Shown: positions 8,429-17,451 of the stretch, piece after piece
Numbering within the stretch: the stretch's first letter is position 1
Layout: every line of letters starts with the position of its first letter
NCBI RefSeq assembly: GCF_000380965.1
Contig: NZ_KB905564.1
Location: 1 to 64,000, forward strand
Direction of reading: 5' to 3'
Source: Paenibacillus ginsengihumi DSM 21568
Lineage (GTDB): Bacteria > Bacillota > Bacilli > Paenibacillales > NBRC-103111
DNA: 64,000 nucleotides
Made by a program: the position numbers and the translations under genes
Notes under the pieces: model-generated
The model's input: only the letters and a program-made list of their open reading frames with translations
Told to the model about the DNA's origin: nothing
The model's database searches: none

Positions 8429-9001
8429 ATGATGTCGAGCAATAAGCGGGAGGATATACTGGAAGCCGCACTGAGCTTGTTCGCTGAGCGGGGCTTTGAC
8501 GGGACGACGGTGCCGGCGATTGCCGAGCAGGCGAAAGTCGGGGCGGGGACAATCTATCGTTATTTCGAGAACAAAGAGGTGCTGGTCAATTCGCTCTTTC
8601 AGGAATGCATCCAGCTGTTATCCGGGAAATTGCTGGCGAATGGGCCGGCGGCCGATACGCCGATTCGGGAATGGTTCCAACATATTTTTGTGCAGATGAG
8701 CCGCTTTGCCAACGAGCACGACAAGGCGCTCGCCTTCATCGATTCCCATTCCGGATCGCGGTATCTCGACGCGAGCAGCCGCAAGATGTTCGACGAATTT
8801 CTGGGCATTCTCCGTCATATGCTGGACGAGGGCAAGCGTCAAGGCATCCTTTGCCCGCTGCCGTCGGACGCGCTGATCTCGATCGTGTACGGCGCGCTGG
8901 TGCGGCTCTCGAGAACGATCAAGCTGGGCGTGGTCGAGGAGTCGCCGGAGCTGTGGGCCCGCATAGAGGAGTGCTGCTGGAATGCGATTCGCGTCCATTG
9001 A
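8429..9001 (+). CDS. TetR-family repressor of the CYP102 gene (BM3R1/FatR-like)
   Basis: A 190-residue TetR regulator; the start is the ATG at 8429 behind GGAGGG. The helix-turn-helix is at residues about 10-50 (DILEAALSLFAERGFDGTTV, then IYRYFENKEVLVNSLF). The C-terminal part is the helical ligand-binding and dimer domain. Known homologues next to CYP102 genes (BM3R1 in B. megaterium, FatR in B. subtilis) repress the P450 and are released by fatty acids or related inducers. Here the adjacent CYP102 and the two identical palindromes give the same picture. Confidence 0.9.
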   Translation: MMSSNKREDILEAALSLFAERGFDGTTVPAIAEQAKVGAGTIYRYFENKEVLVNSLFQECIQLLSGKLLANGPAADTPIREWFQHIFVQMSRFANEHDKALAFIDSHSGSRYLDASSRKMFDEFLGILRHMLDEGKRQGILCPLPSDALISIVYGALVRLSRTIKLGVVEESPELWARIEECCWNAIRVH

Positions 9002-9042
9002 CGCGGATGCTTTCTGCCGTATTCGGAATGAATATTCATTCC
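8998..9042 (+). promoter_or_regulatory. CYP102 operator and candidate promoter
   Basis: Perfect palindrome GGAATGAATATTCATTCC at 9025-9042, identical to the tetR operator. A possible -35 TTGACG (8998-9003) and -10 TATTCG (9020-9025) precede it, which would put the operator over the transcription start as in the tetR promoter. An alternative -10 TATACT lies at 9090-9095. Confidence 0.75.
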
Positions 9043-9117
9043 TAACTGAATAATCGTTTTTTTCTGGAATAACCTAAGGAAATCAGCTCTATACTATCCG
9101 ATATCTGGAGGAGATTA

Positions 9118-12100
9118 ATGATGACACATATTCCGCAGCCGAAAACGTTCGGACCGCTGGGCAATTTGCCGCTGCTTGACCTCGAGCGCCCGGTGCAATC
9201 GCTGGTCAAGCTGGCCGATGAGTTCGGGCCGATCTACCGCATGGAATTGCCGGGAAGGTCGGATCTGGTCATCTCCAGCTACGAGCTGGTCGCCGACGCC
9301 TGTGACGAGTCGCGGTTCGATAAGAGAGTGTGGGCGCCGCTACAGAAGGTGCGGGCGTTCGCCGGAGACGGCCTGTTTACCAGCGAGACGGAGGAGCCCA
9401 ACTGGCGGAAGGCGCACAATATCCTGCTGCCGAGCTTCAGTCAATCGGCCATGCGCGGCTATCATGACAAAATGGTCGATCTGGCGGTGCAGCTCATCCA
9501 GAAATGGGCGCGGCTGAATCCCGACGAAAGCGTGGACGTTCCCGAGGATATGACGCGTCTGACGCTCGATACGATCGGCTTGTGCGGATTCAATTACCGC
9601 TTCAACAGCTTTTATCGGGAGCAGCCGCATCCGTTCATTACGAGCATGGTGCGGGCGCTGGGCGAAGCGATGAACCAACTGCAGCGGCTCGGCATTCAGG
9701 ATAAGCTGATGTTCCTGACGAAGCGGCAGTTCCGTCACGATATCGAATTCATGTTTTCGCTGGTCGATAAAATCATTGCCGAGCGCAAAGCGCACGGTCC
9801 CTCGGGCGAAGACGATCTGCTTTCGCACATGCTGAACGGCAAGGACCCGGACACGGGGGAGGCGCTCGACGACGAGAACATCCGGTTCCAGATCATCACG
9901 TTCCTGATCGCCGGGCACGAAACGACGAGCGGCCTGCTGTCCTTCGCGCTGTATTTCCTGCTCAAGCATCCGGATAAGCTGAAGAAGGCTTATGAAGAAG
10001 TGGACCGGGTGCTGACAGACCCGATCCCGAGCTATGCGCAGGTGCGCGAGCTGAAGTACGTCCGGATGATTCTGAACGAGGCGCTCCGGCTGTGGCCGAC
10101 CGCTCCGGCATTCTCCGTGTACGCCAAGGAGGACACCGTGCTGGCCGGTAAATATCCGATGAAGCAGGGCGACAGCGTCAATATCCTGATTCCCAAGCTT
10201 CACCGCGATACGAGCGTATGGGGCGGCGATGTGGAGGCTTTTCGCCCGGAACGGTTCGAGGACCCGAGCCGCATTCCGCAGCACGCCTACAAGCCGTTCG
10301 GCAACGGTCAGCGGGCGTGCATCGGCCAGCAGTTCGCGCTTCAGGAAGCGACGCTGGTGCTGGGCATGGTGCTGAAGCATTTCGAGCTGATCGACCATAC
10401 CCGATACGAGCTGAAGGTGAAGGAGACGCTGACGCTGAAGCCCGAAGGCTTCACGATGCAGGTTCGCCCCCGCGCCGGGCAGACCGTCTATGCGTTCAGC
10501 TCGGCGGGAAGCGCGGCGCCGGTCGAACGGCGCTCCGAGCGGCAGGAACCGCAGCCGGCCTCCCCTGCGGTGGAGGCGCACCAGACGCCGCTGCTCGTGC
10601 TGTACGGCTCGAATATGGGGACGGCCGAGGGAATCGCCCGTGAACTGGCGGACACCGCCCGCTATCACGGCTTCATCAGCGAGGTGGCGCCGCTGAACGA
10701 CCGCGTCGGCAAGCTGCCCAAGGAAGGGGCGGTGTTCATCGTCGCCGCATCGTATAACGGAAGGCCGCCCGGCAACGCGCGCGCCTTCGTGCAGTGGCTC
10801 GAGAAGGTGGAGCCCGGCGAGCTTAAGGGGGTGCGCTATGCGGTGTTCGGCTGCGGCGACCGCAACTGGGCGGCGACCTATCAGCAGGTGCCGCGGCAGA
10901 TCGACGAGCAGCTTGCGGCCAAGGGAGCGGTGCGGCTCATGGAACGCGGCGAGGCGGATGCCAGCGGCGACTTTGAGAAGCAGGTCGACGACTGGTGCGC
11001 CCGGCTGTGGCCGCAGACGCTGGAGGGACTCGGCCTGCAGAGCGCCTATGTCCCGCAGCAGGAGCGCGGCACGCTAAGCCTGCGTTACGTCAGCGGACCG
11101 GTCGGCGCGCCGCTGGCCGCAAGCTATGACGCGACACTCGCCACCGTCGCGGAAAACCGCGAGCTGCAGGCCGAAGGCAGCAGGCGGAGCACGCGCCATC
11201 TCGAGATCGCCCTGCCGGAAGGCGTGGCGTATCGCGAAGGGGACCATCTCGGGGTGCTGCCGGAGAACGACCCGGAGCTGGTGGAGCGCGCGCTGCGGCG
11301 GTACGGCTTGAGCGGCAGCGACTATCTCGTGCTGAGCGCCAGCGGGCGCAGCGCCGCCCATCTGCCGCTGGAGAGGCCGGTCAGCGTGCGCGATCTGCTC
11401 AGCCAGAGCGTGGAGCTGCAGGAGGCGGCCACGCGCGCCCAACTGCGCGAGATGGCGTCCTGCACCGTATGCCCGCCGCACAGGAAGGAGCTGGAGGCGC
11501 TGCTGCAGGAGGACGTCTACAAGGAGCAGGTGCTGGATAAGCGGCTGACCATGCTCGAGCTGCTGGAGCAGTACCCGGCCTGCGAGCTGCCGTTCGAGCG
11601 GTTCCTGGAACTGCTGCCGCCGCTGAAGCCGCGGTACTACTCCATCTCCAGCTCGCCGCTGGCGCAGCCGGAGCGGGCCAGCATCACCGTCGCCGTCGTC
11701 CGCGGCCCGGCGCGCAGCGGGCGCGGCGAATACCGCGGCGTCGCCTCGAACTATTTGGCCCGCCGTCGTCCCGGCGACAGCCTGGTCGTGTTCGTGCACT
11801 CGCCGGATGCCGGCTTCCAGCTGCCGGAGGACCCGCAGACGCCGATCGTTATGTTCGGGCCGGGAACTGGCGTCGCCCCGTTCCGGGGCTTCCTGCAGGC
11901 CCGCCGCGAATGGCAGCGCCAGGGCAAGCCGCTCGGCGAAGCGCTTCTTTATTTCGGCTGCCGGAGCGAGGCGGATGAGCTGTACCGGGACGAAATGCGG
12001 CAGTTCGAGCAGGAGGGCATCGTGAAGCTGCATACGGCCTTCTCCCGCAAGGACGGCCAGCCGAAGACGTATGTGCAGCATCTCATGCTGCAGAACCCGG

Positions 12101-12300
12101 AGGAGCCGATCCGGCTGCTCGATCAGGGCGGCAAGCTCTATGTGTGCGGAGACGGCACACAGATGGCGCCGGACGTCGAGCGCGCCCTGCGGGAAGCGTA
12201 CCGGGCCGTGAACGGAGCCGGCGAGAAGGAGGCGGCCGAATGGCTGGAGCGCCTCCAGGCCGAAGGCCGGTATGCGAAGGACGTCTGGGCGGGCGCGTAA
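9118..12300 (+). CDS. self-sufficient cytochrome P450:NADPH reductase (CYP102A family, P450 BM3-like)
   Basis: A 1060-residue fusion colinear with P450 BM3. The heme domain (about 1-460) has AGHETTSG in the I helix, ETLRLW-type [13 protein letters not shown], and [10 protein letters not shown] with the heme Cys at residue 401. The FMN domain begins near 495 ([11 protein letters not shown]). The FAD/NADPH reductase part shows RYYSISSSP and [12 protein letters not shown], and the protein ends in KDVWAGA with the Trp that stacks on FAD. It should hydroxylate fatty acids near the omega end using NADPH and oxygen. The BM3 carboxylate anchor is half kept: Arg of PGR is present, but the BM3 Tyr51 position is Val. 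Phe of GDGLFTS (BM3 Phe87) is kept. The start follows GGAGGA; an ATG one codon later is equally possible. Controlled by the adjacent TetR. Confidence 0.97.
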   Translation: MMTHIPQPKTFGPLGNLPLLDLERPVQSLVKLADEFGPIYRMELPGRSDLVISSYELVADACDESRFDKRVWAPLQKVRAFAGDGLFTSETEEPNWRKAHNILLPSFSQSAMRGYHDKMVDLAVQLIQKWARLNPDESVDVPEDMTRLTLDTIGLCGFNYRFNSFYREQPHPFITSMVRALGEAMNQLQRLGIQDKLMFLTKRQFRHDIEFMFSLVDKIIAERKAHGPSGEDDLLSHMLNGKDPDTGEALDDENIRFQIITFLIAGHETTSGLLSFALYFLLKHPDKLKKAYEEVDRVLTDPIPSYAQVRELKYVRMILNEALRLWPTAPAFSVYAKEDTVLAGKYPMKQGDSVNILIPKLHRDTSVWGGDVEAFRPERFEDPSRIPQHAYKPFGNGQRACIGQQFALQEATLVLGMVLKHFELIDHTRYELKVKETLTLKPEGFTMQVRPRAGQTVYAFSSAGSAAPVERRSERQEPQPASPAVEAHQTPLLVLYGSNMGTAEGIARELADTARYHGFISEVAPLNDRVGKLPKEGAVFIVAASYNGRPPGNARAFVQWLEKVEPGELKGVRYAVFGCGDRNWAATYQQVPRQIDEQLAAKGAVRLMERGEADASGDFEKQVDDWCARLWPQTLEGLGLQSAYVPQQERGTLSLRYVSGPVGAPLAASYDATLATVAENRELQAEGSRRSTRHLEIALPEGVAYREGDHLGVLPENDPELVERALRRYGLSGSDYLVLSASGRSAAHLPLERPVSVRDLLSQSVELQEAATRAQLREMASCTVCPPHRKELEALLQEDVYKEQVLDKRLTMLELLEQYPACELPFERFLELLPPLKPRYYSISSSPLAQPERASITVAVVRGPARSGRGEYRGVASNYLARRRPGDSLVVFVHSPDAGFQLPEDPQTPIVMFGPGTGVAPFRGFLQARREWQRQGKPLGEALLYFGCRSEADELYRDEMRQFEQEGIVKLHTAFSRKDGQPKTYVQHLMLQNPEEPIRLLDQGGKLYVCGDGTQMAPDVERALREAYRAVNGAGEKEAAEWLERLQAEGRYAKDVWAGA

Positions 12301-12485
12301 CCCGAAGTCGGAAGGCGTCGTCCGGTCAAGCATAGGCACCGCGGCCCGGAACGGTTGATATCGGCTCAGCGCAGCTATATCGCGCCTTCTTCGATCAGCA
12401 TCTGAAAGGCGCGCTGCAGCCGCTCCTGCAATCGCCGTCTCCGCTTTATCGGGAGATCGGGTTTATCAAAATAAAGCCCCTAAAG
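12301..12485. other. intergenic region with a possible coding remnant
   Basis: No intact gene. The minus strand carries a short open stretch ending at about 12375 that reads KRRRRLQERLQRAFQMLIEE and then a stop. It is closed by a stop upstream near 12490, so it is at most a fragment. The rest shows no clear signal. Confidence 0.3.
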
Positions 12486-12498
12486 CGCCGTTGACAAC

Positions 12499-12603
12499 TG
12501 CTATATAATAGGGAAGAGCGTAAAATCGCGGTCCGGTTGGTAGCCCGGATGCACGACTTGCATCGTGTCATATCCTTCCCCCTCGGGATGTCCATCGCTC
12601 TTC
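12499..12603 (+). ncRNA. candidate yjdF riboswitch (with extended -10 promoter)
   Basis: A TGCTATATAATA extended -10 lies at 12499-12510. It is followed by a closing stem of eight perfect pairs, GAAGAGCG (12513-12520) with CGCTCTTC (12596-12603). Inside are the segments TAAAATCGCGG, GTAGCCCGGATG and an arm GCACGA/TCGTGT. The downstream gene is yjdF, and in Firmicutes that gene is preceded by the yjdF motif RNA, a riboswitch that senses azaaromatic compounds. TTCCCC (12576-12581) can pair with GGGGAA of the yjdF ribosome site (12619-12624), suggesting control at translation. Confidence 0.75.
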
Positions 12604-12628
12604 ATTTAGCGCGCCGGAGGGGAAAGCA

Positions 12629-13039
12629 ATGAAGCTAAGCGTTTATTTTGAAGGCGAATTTTGGGTCGGTGTCGTCGAGGACGTGACGGACGGCAAGCTT
12701 CGCGCCGCGAGACATGTGTTCGGCGCGGAGCCGAAGGATGCGGAGGTGCTCGAGTTTGTGCTGAGCGGAATGCTCCCGCTCTTATCCCGCGTTTCGCAAG
12801 GAGTTGCCGCAGCGGAGGCAAAGCGCAAACGGATCAATCCAAAGCGGCTGGCCCGCCTGGCCGAGGCGGAAATCAGGCGGCCGGGGGCCTCGGAGCTGGC
12901 GAAAGCGGCCTTGATGCTGGAGCTGCAGCACCGTGGGGCGCATCGCCGCATCCTTACCCGCGAGCAAAAGGAAGCCGACAAAGAGCGCAAGCGCGAAATC
13001 GCCAGGCAGAAGGCGAAAGCCAAGCACCGGGGGCGGTAA
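12629..13039 (+). CDS. YjdF family protein (DUF2992)
   Basis: A 136-residue basic protein. The N terminus (MKLSVYFEGEFWVGVVE) and the Lys/Arg-rich end with KAKAKHRGR are typical of YjdF. The middle is helical with many Arg and Lys, suggesting nucleic-acid contact, but the biochemical role of the family is not established. The ATG at 12629 follows GGAGGGGAA. The 5' leader looks like the yjdF riboswitch, so expression should respond to aromatic heterocycles. The gene stands alone and is closed by a strong terminator. Confidence 0.9.
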   Translation: MKLSVYFEGEFWVGVVEDVTDGKLRAARHVFGAEPKDAEVLEFVLSGMLPLLSRVSQGVAAAEAKRKRINPKRLARLAEAEIRRPGASELAKAALMLELQHRGAHRRILTREQKEADKERKREIARQKAKAKHRGR

Positions 13040-13086
13040 AGCGGCCTGACGATAGAAGCTTGAGCCGTAACGTTTTGCCTAGAGGG

Positions 13087-13125
13087 GAAGACCTCGGAGC
13101 CTGTCCGGCCCGAGGTCTTCTTTTT
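13087..13125 (+). terminator. yjdF terminator
   Basis: Stem GAAGACCTCGG (13087-13097) with CCGAGGTCTTC (13110-13120), then TTTTT. Confidence 0.92.
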
Positions 13126-13233
13126 AATTCATGTGCTATGAATAGTCCAATATCATTATGGTAACGTTGGCACATTATATAGCCGATAATTCCGATTTAT
13201 AACTTTAAATACATTTTGAAATAAAGGATGATC

Positions 13234-13276
13234 TTATGTGAAAACGATTGCCTATAAAATCCGTTTCCTGTATCAT
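13234..13276 (+). promoter_or_regulatory. GH36 promoter with LacI-type operator
   Basis: The 17-mer TTATGTGAAAACGATTG (13234-13250) is identical to one at 17357-17373 before the ABC transporter. A -35 TTGCCT (13248-13253), 17 bases and -10 TATCAT (13271-13276) follow. In both promoters the 17-mer overlaps the start of the -35 box, so repression by the local LacI protein is inferred. Confidence 0.75.
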
Positions 13277-13317
13277 ATTTGTTCATAAGGACATAGTGAC
13301 ATCAAGGAGGCAGGCCA

Positions 13318-15459
13318 ATGTCGAAGAAACAGATTCGTTTTTTGGATTCGCAGCAGCCCTTTGTCAGCGGGGTATCGGTTGCAGCCAGGCTCGATACCGG
13401 TTCGGTAAAGCTGGAGCCGATCGGCGAGCGATCCGCCGACACACAGGACGAGCTTGGAGCACATCGGCAGGAGGAGCACGATTATGCCGATGAACAGCAG
13501 CATGTAAGCCTAACGCTGAGGCTGTCCGGCTATGAGGATGCGGTGGTCGGCTCGATGGAGGCTTCCATTGCGCAGGAGAACGTCTTTTTCAAGCAGCGAA
13601 GCTTTGCGGCGCAGCGCGCGCTAACTGTGGAGCTGCCGGAATTCCCGCGGCTGGAGCGGGCGCTTGCCTACTATCATTTCAACGAATGGTGGACGCGGCC
13701 GGCATTTCGCAAGGGAGAGCTGCGGGATTTGCCGGAGCGCATCCAATCCGTGCTGTGGAGCGACGGCAGCGATTATTTGTTTTTGCTGCCGATTCCGCAT
13801 CCCGATTGGAAGATCGAGCTGCACGGAGCGGAATCCGGTCTGACGTTAAGCCTGTCGCCGGAGCTCGAAGGCATCGACCGCTGCCGCGTGCCCGCCTTTA
13901 TCGTCAAGCGGGGTAAGGAGCCTTTCGCGCTCATCAAAGAGACGTTCGAATGGGCGCGGCGGATTTCGGGGCTTCCTCTTCGGTGGCGGGAGGAACGGAG
14001 GTACCCGGAAGCGCTGGATTACCTGGGCTGGTGCAGCTGGGACGCGTTCTACCATGACGTCAGCGAACAGGGCATCATCGGCAAGCTGGAGGAGCTGAAG
14101 GGCAAGGGGGTTCCCGTCCGCTGGATCATGATCGACGACGGCTGGCAGCATGTCCGCGACAAAATGATGCTGTCGTTCGAGGCCGATAAGGACAAATTCC
14201 CGCAAGGGCTTGAAGCGGCGATTCACCGAATCAAGCAGGACTACGGCGTCCGCTGGGTCGGCGTATGGCATACGCTGTTCGGCTACTGGGGCGGCATTCA
14301 TCCGGAAGGCGGCGTTGCTGCGGAATATGGCGAGTATTTGTACAAGACGCGCAACGGCAAAAAAATTCCCTACCCCGAGGCGGCCCGCGGGTTCGGCTTC
14401 TGGAACGCATTCCACAGTTATTTGCGGCAGGCGGGGGTGGATATAGTCAAGGTGGACAGCCAGGGTGCGGTCGCCAATTTCCTGACCCACCATCTGCCCA
14501 GCGGCCGGGCCGCGGCCGGCATGCACGCGGCGCTCGAGGCATCGACGGGCATTCACTTCGACCAAAGGCTGATCAACTGCATGGGCATGACGAGCGAAAA
14601 CATGTGGTCCCGGCCGGCGTCGGCTGTCTCCCGCAACAGCGACGATTTCGTTCCGGGCAAGGAAATCAGCTTCCGGGAGCATGCGCTGCAAAACGCGTAT
14701 AACTCGCTCTATCACGGTCTCGTCTATTGGGGAGACTGGGATATGTTCTGGACGGCGCACGAGGAAGCGAAGCAGAATGCTGTGCTGCGGGCTGTCAGCG
14801 GCGGGCCGGTCTATTTCAGCGACCGGGTGGGCGCGACCGATCCGCAGGATCTGCTGCCGCTTATTCTCCGGGACGGCCGCGTGCTGAGAGGCGATCACCC
14901 CGGCCTGCCGACGCCGGACATGCTGCTGACCGACCCGCACCGGGAGCGGGTGCCCCTCAAGGTATGGAATACGCTGGGCGAGAGCGCCGTATTGGCTTTG
15001 TTCCATATTCACGAAGAGGACGAGCCGGTGAAGGGCAGCTTCGCCGCCGCGGACATTCCTTCTCTCAAGGATCTGCCCGAGGGCTATCTCTTCTACGATT
15101 ACGATCTCCGGGAGGCGAAGCGGGTCGCCCGGGACGAGCGCATCGAATGCGAGCTGGGTCCCGCCGGAACGAAGCTCGGCGTTTTCGTGCCGTGGTCCGA
15201 CCGCTGCACGCCGATCGGCCTGCTCGGCAAGTATCTCGCTCCGCTAACGGTGGAAACCGTCTCGGCCGACGAAGGGAAGGCCGTCTATCGTTTGCCGGAG
15301 GAAGGGGAATTCGGGTTTGCCGCAAAGGTCAAACCAGCCGCGGTCTATGTGGGCGGGAAGCCGGTTCAACTGGAGGAACGGACCGGTTATTACGTGGTGC
15401 AGACCGGCAGCGTAGAGAATGAAGGCGGCACTGTCCTGGTCGAGCTGGAGTGGGCATAA
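13318..15459 (+). CDS. GH36 alpha-galactosidase, raffinose-synthase-like subgroup
   Basis: A 713-residue glycoside hydrolase; start ATG behind AAGGAGG. It has no signal peptide, so it is cytoplasmic. Family marks are DYLGWCSWDAFYHDV, WIMIDDGWQ (Asp273 and Asp274) and DIVKVDSQG, whose Asp380 is the likely nucleophile. A beta-rich N-terminal part precedes the barrel and a beta domain follows. This subgroup (Sip1/raffinose-synthase-like) includes alpha-galactosidases acting on raffinose-family sugars. With GH32, GH13 and the sugar ABC genes nearby, and a shared operator, removal of galactose from raffinose or stachyose is the best inference. It is separated from the rest of the locus by repeat DNA. 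Confidence 0.88.
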   Translation: MSKKQIRFLDSQQPFVSGVSVAARLDTGSVKLEPIGERSADTQDELGAHRQEEHDYADEQQHVSLTLRLSGYEDAVVGSMEASIAQENVFFKQRSFAAQRALTVELPEFPRLERALAYYHFNEWWTRPAFRKGELRDLPERIQSVLWSDGSDYLFLLPIPHPDWKIELHGAESGLTLSLSPELEGIDRCRVPAFIVKRGKEPFALIKETFEWARRISGLPLRWREERRYPEALDYLGWCSWDAFYHDVSEQGIIGKLEELKGKGVPVRWIMIDDGWQHVRDKMMLSFEADKDKFPQGLEAAIHRIKQDYGVRWVGVWHTLFGYWGGIHPEGGVAAEYGEYLYKTRNGKKIPYPEAARGFGFWNAFHSYLRQAGVDIVKVDSQGAVANFLTHHLPSGRAAAGMHAALEASTGIHFDQRLINCMGMTSENMWSRPASAVSRNSDDFVPGKEISFREHALQNAYNSLYHGLVYWGDWDMFWTAHEEAKQNAVLRAVSGGPVYFSDRVGATDPQDLLPLILRDGRVLRGDHPGLPTPDMLLTDPHRERVPLKVWNTLGESAVLALFHIHEEDEPVKGSFAAADIPSLKDLPEGYLFYDYDLREAKRVARDERIECELGPAGTKLGVFVPWSDRCTPIGLLGKYLAPLTVETVSADEGKAVYRLPEEGEFGFAAKVKPAAVYVGGKPVQLEERTGYYVVQTGSVENEGGTVLVELEWA

Positions 15460-15531
15460 GCGGTCATAAACGGCAGATGACATTGCCATCCCGGCGGATG
15501 ATGAGAGCAGGATTCTCGTGGTGATGATGAA

Positions 15532-15714
15532 TCCTGCAGAAAATACAACATTTCCCTCATGATTTGAAAAAATAAGAGGCAATCGTGTATTTCGTACAAC
15601 ATTTTTGGCTCGATCGGCGTAAAAACGAGGAAAATAGCCCAAAATGCTGCACTAAATACAACATTGCCCCGGAAAAGCATCTCTTTCCCTTGGTTTGTTG
15701 TACAAAATACAACA
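15532..15714 (+). repeat. Four-word inverted-repeat array, copy 2
   Basis: Four 19-bp words (TCCTGCAGAAAATACAACA, TCGTGTATTTCGTACAACA, TGCTGCACTAAATACAACA, TGTTGTACAAAATACAACA) start at 15532, 15583, 15645 and 15696. The spacing is 51/62/51. Same order and spacing as the arrays at 198-382 (reversed) and 38166-38351, although the sequence between words differs. Located between the GH36 gene and the tandem repeat. Confidence 0.88.
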
Positions 15715-15791
15715 TTGGTTAGTATGCATATGGAGGAGTCTATCTCGTACTAAGCAAGCTGCTATCTTTGGCATGTAGATCGGCGAGTTAG

Positions 15792-16045
15792 GCAGCGGTG
15801 CGAATGACTTAAGCTGTGGTGCGGCTGCTTGGACAGCGGTGCGAATGACTTAAGCTGTGGTGCGGCTGCTTGGACAGCGGTGCGAATGACTTAAGCTTGT
15901 GTCGATGCTGCTTGAGCAGCGGTGCGAATGACTTAAGCTTGTGGCGATGCTGCTTGGGCAGCGTGGCGAATGACTTAAGCTGTGGTGCGGCTGCTTGAGC
16001 AGCGGGGCGCATGAACTAAGCTGTGGCGCGGCCGCTTAGGCAGCG
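15792..16045. repeat. Minisatellite, six units of 41-42 bp
   Basis: Units begin GCAGCGGTGCGAATGACTTA and end GCGGCTGCTT; the shared C of the core falls at 15793, 15834, 15875, 15917, 15959, 16000 and 16041. Units 3 and 4 share a variant (CTTGTGTCGATG and CTTGTGGCGATG). The period is not a multiple of three, so repeat-encoded frames are not maintained as protein repeats. It is G/C-skewed and located in the gap before lacI. Confidence 0.85.
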
Positions 16046-16106
16046 GTGCGGCCCACCCGGGAGCTTCCCGGACGCACCTGAGTGTCCCAGACTAACGCCT
16101 ATGGAC

Positions 16107-16139
16107 AAAGGGAGATCCCGTTATAAGGGACCTCCCTTT
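16107..16139 (-). terminator. probable lacI terminator
   Basis: AAAGGGAG (16107-16114) pairs with CTCCCTTT (16132-16139), with an inner TCCC/GGGA pairing. It lies 57 bases beyond the lacI stop. The U tract is short on the minus strand. Confidence 0.6.
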
Positions 16140-16195
16140 CCTTACTCCTGCAGGTTTGGCGATGTTAACGCCCGCCAATTCGCCCGATTCGCCGT

Positions 16196-17179
16196 TCAGC
16201 TTGTCTCGCCCTCAATCAGCTCGACATCGACGACCGTGTTGCTGAGATCCTTGTTGCCGTCGATCAGCTGAATCAGATTGGAGATCAGCGCTTTTCCGAT
16301 CCGGTCGATGGGCTGGCGGATCGTCGTCAGCTTCGGCCGCTGCAGCATTCTCGTGAAATTGTGATAGTCGTAACCGACGATCTTTAGCTGCTCAGGTACG
16401 CTTATGCCGTGCTGAGTCGCATAAATATACAGCGCGTAGGCCAAAATATCGTTACTGCAAAAGACCCCGTCGTATTCGGACAAATGCTTGGAGACTTCCC
16501 GCTCGACAAAGTCCCAGTAATATTCGAAGGTCAGCTTGTATGGCTCGCCCTCGATCACCCGGTGCGGAATGTCGTGTCTCATGCAGACGAGCCGGAAAGC
16601 GTCCGTGCGGCGGTTCGGCAGCAGGTCGATCTTGAGCGGGCCGGAGATATGCAGCAGCTTGCGGCAGCCGCGGGAGACGAGGTGCTCCGTCGCCAGCTCC
16701 CCGCCGCGAAAATTGTCCGCTCCGACATACGGAATGCTCGGCGTAATAATCCGGTCGAACGAAATGATCGGCAGGCTCACTTTTTTGTACTGCTCGAGAT
16801 TCAGAGAGTGGCCGCACATAATAATGCCGTCGACCCGATTTTGCCGCAGCATGCTGATATAATTGGCTTCCTTCTCCGAATGGCCGAGCGAATTGCAGAT
16901 GAGAATTTTGTATTGAAGCTCGTTGGCGTACGTTTCTACATAGTGAATGAGCTCCGCAAAGAAGGGATGACTCGAGTCCGGAACGATGATGCCGATCAGG
17001 TCGGACTGGCTCCTCTGCAGAGCGCGGGCGATCTCATTCGGGTGATAGTCGAGCGAGGCCATCGCCGCTTCAACCTTTTGCCTTGTGTCCTTATTGATAT
17101 AGCCCCGGTTGTTGATAACCCGCGAGACGGTTGTTACCGAGACGCCGGCGGCTTTAGCTACTTCCTTAATGGTGGCCAT
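16196..17179 (-). CDS. LacI-family transcriptional repressor of the alpha-galactoside/sucrose locus
   Basis: A 327-residue LacI/GalR protein; the ATG at 17179 follows GGAAGGA. The N-terminal helix-turn-helix TIKEVAKAAGVSVTTVSRVI and hinge helix NEIARALQR are intact. The rest is the periplasmic-binding-protein-like sensor (GIIVPDSSHPFFAELIHYV, VDGIIMCG, FCSNDILAYALYIYA). It is divergent from the sugar ABC operon. AAAACG motifs with the CG centre typical of LacI operators occur in its own promoter, before the ABC genes and before the GH36 gene, so it probably represses all three until a sugar binds. The effector (raffinose, melibiose or sucrose) cannot be read from sequence. Confidence 0.92.
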   Translation of the reverse strand: MATIKEVAKAAGVSVTTVSRVINNRGYINKDTRQKVEAAMASLDYHPNEIARALQRSQSDLIGIIVPDSSHPFFAELIHYVETYANELQYKILICNSLGHSEKEANYISMLRQNRVDGIIMCGHSLNLEQYKKVSLPIISFDRIITPSIPYVGADNFRGGELATEHLVSRGCRKLLHISGPLKIDLLPNRRTDAFRLVCMRHDIPHRVIEGEPYKLTFEYYWDFVEREVSKHLSEYDGVFCSNDILAYALYIYATQHGISVPEQLKIVGYDYHNFTRMLQRPKLTTIRQPIDRIGKALISNLIQLIDGNKDLSNTVVDVELIEGETS

Positions 17180-17220
17180 CGTCAGCTTCCTTCCTTTGTG
17201 CGCGGCTTTGATTTTCCTTT

Positions 17221-17252
17221 ATTATAACACGAACCGAAAACGCTTTGGTATG
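17221..17252 (-). promoter_or_regulatory. lacI promoter with operator-like palindrome
   Basis: On the minus strand a -10 TATAAT (17226-17221) is preceded by CCAAAGCGTTTTCGG (17249-17235), an imperfect palindrome centred on CG. This suggests autoregulation. A further CGAAAACGAAAT motif lies at 17319-17330. Confidence 0.65.
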
Positions 17253-17356
17253 CTTTTATATGAAAACCTTAACACATTCATCATCCCAATAAAATCCCTT
17301 GTTTATAAAGCATTATATCGAAAACGAAATGGGGTGAAAGCTGGAAATATGAACGT

Positions 17357-17399
17357 TTATGTGAAAACGATTGACATATTTCTTGTTCGAGGCTAAAAT
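17357..17399 (+). promoter_or_regulatory. sugar ABC operon promoter with LacI-type operator
   Basis: TTATGTGAAAACGATTG (17357-17373) overlaps the -35 TTGACA (17371-17376). After 17 bases comes -10 TAAAAT (17394-17399). Same operator and geometry as the GH36 promoter. Confidence 0.85.
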
Positions 17400-17451
17400 A
17401 CAGACTAAAAGCATTTCCATCATCCAGACTAATCGAGGGGAAGGATTCGCA

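Noticed and set aside
13237-13252. TGTGAAAACGATTGCC and the copy at 17360 as CcpA cre sites
   Set aside because: They share TG-AA-CG with the cre consensus but lack the expected C near the right end. The identical 17-mer in both promoters and the local LacI gene explain them better, although CcpA cannot be excluded.
15809-16012. Minus-strand frame with LKSFAPL repeats over the 41-42-bp minisatellite
   Set aside because: Product of the tandem repeat; no start signal and a period that does not keep the frame.
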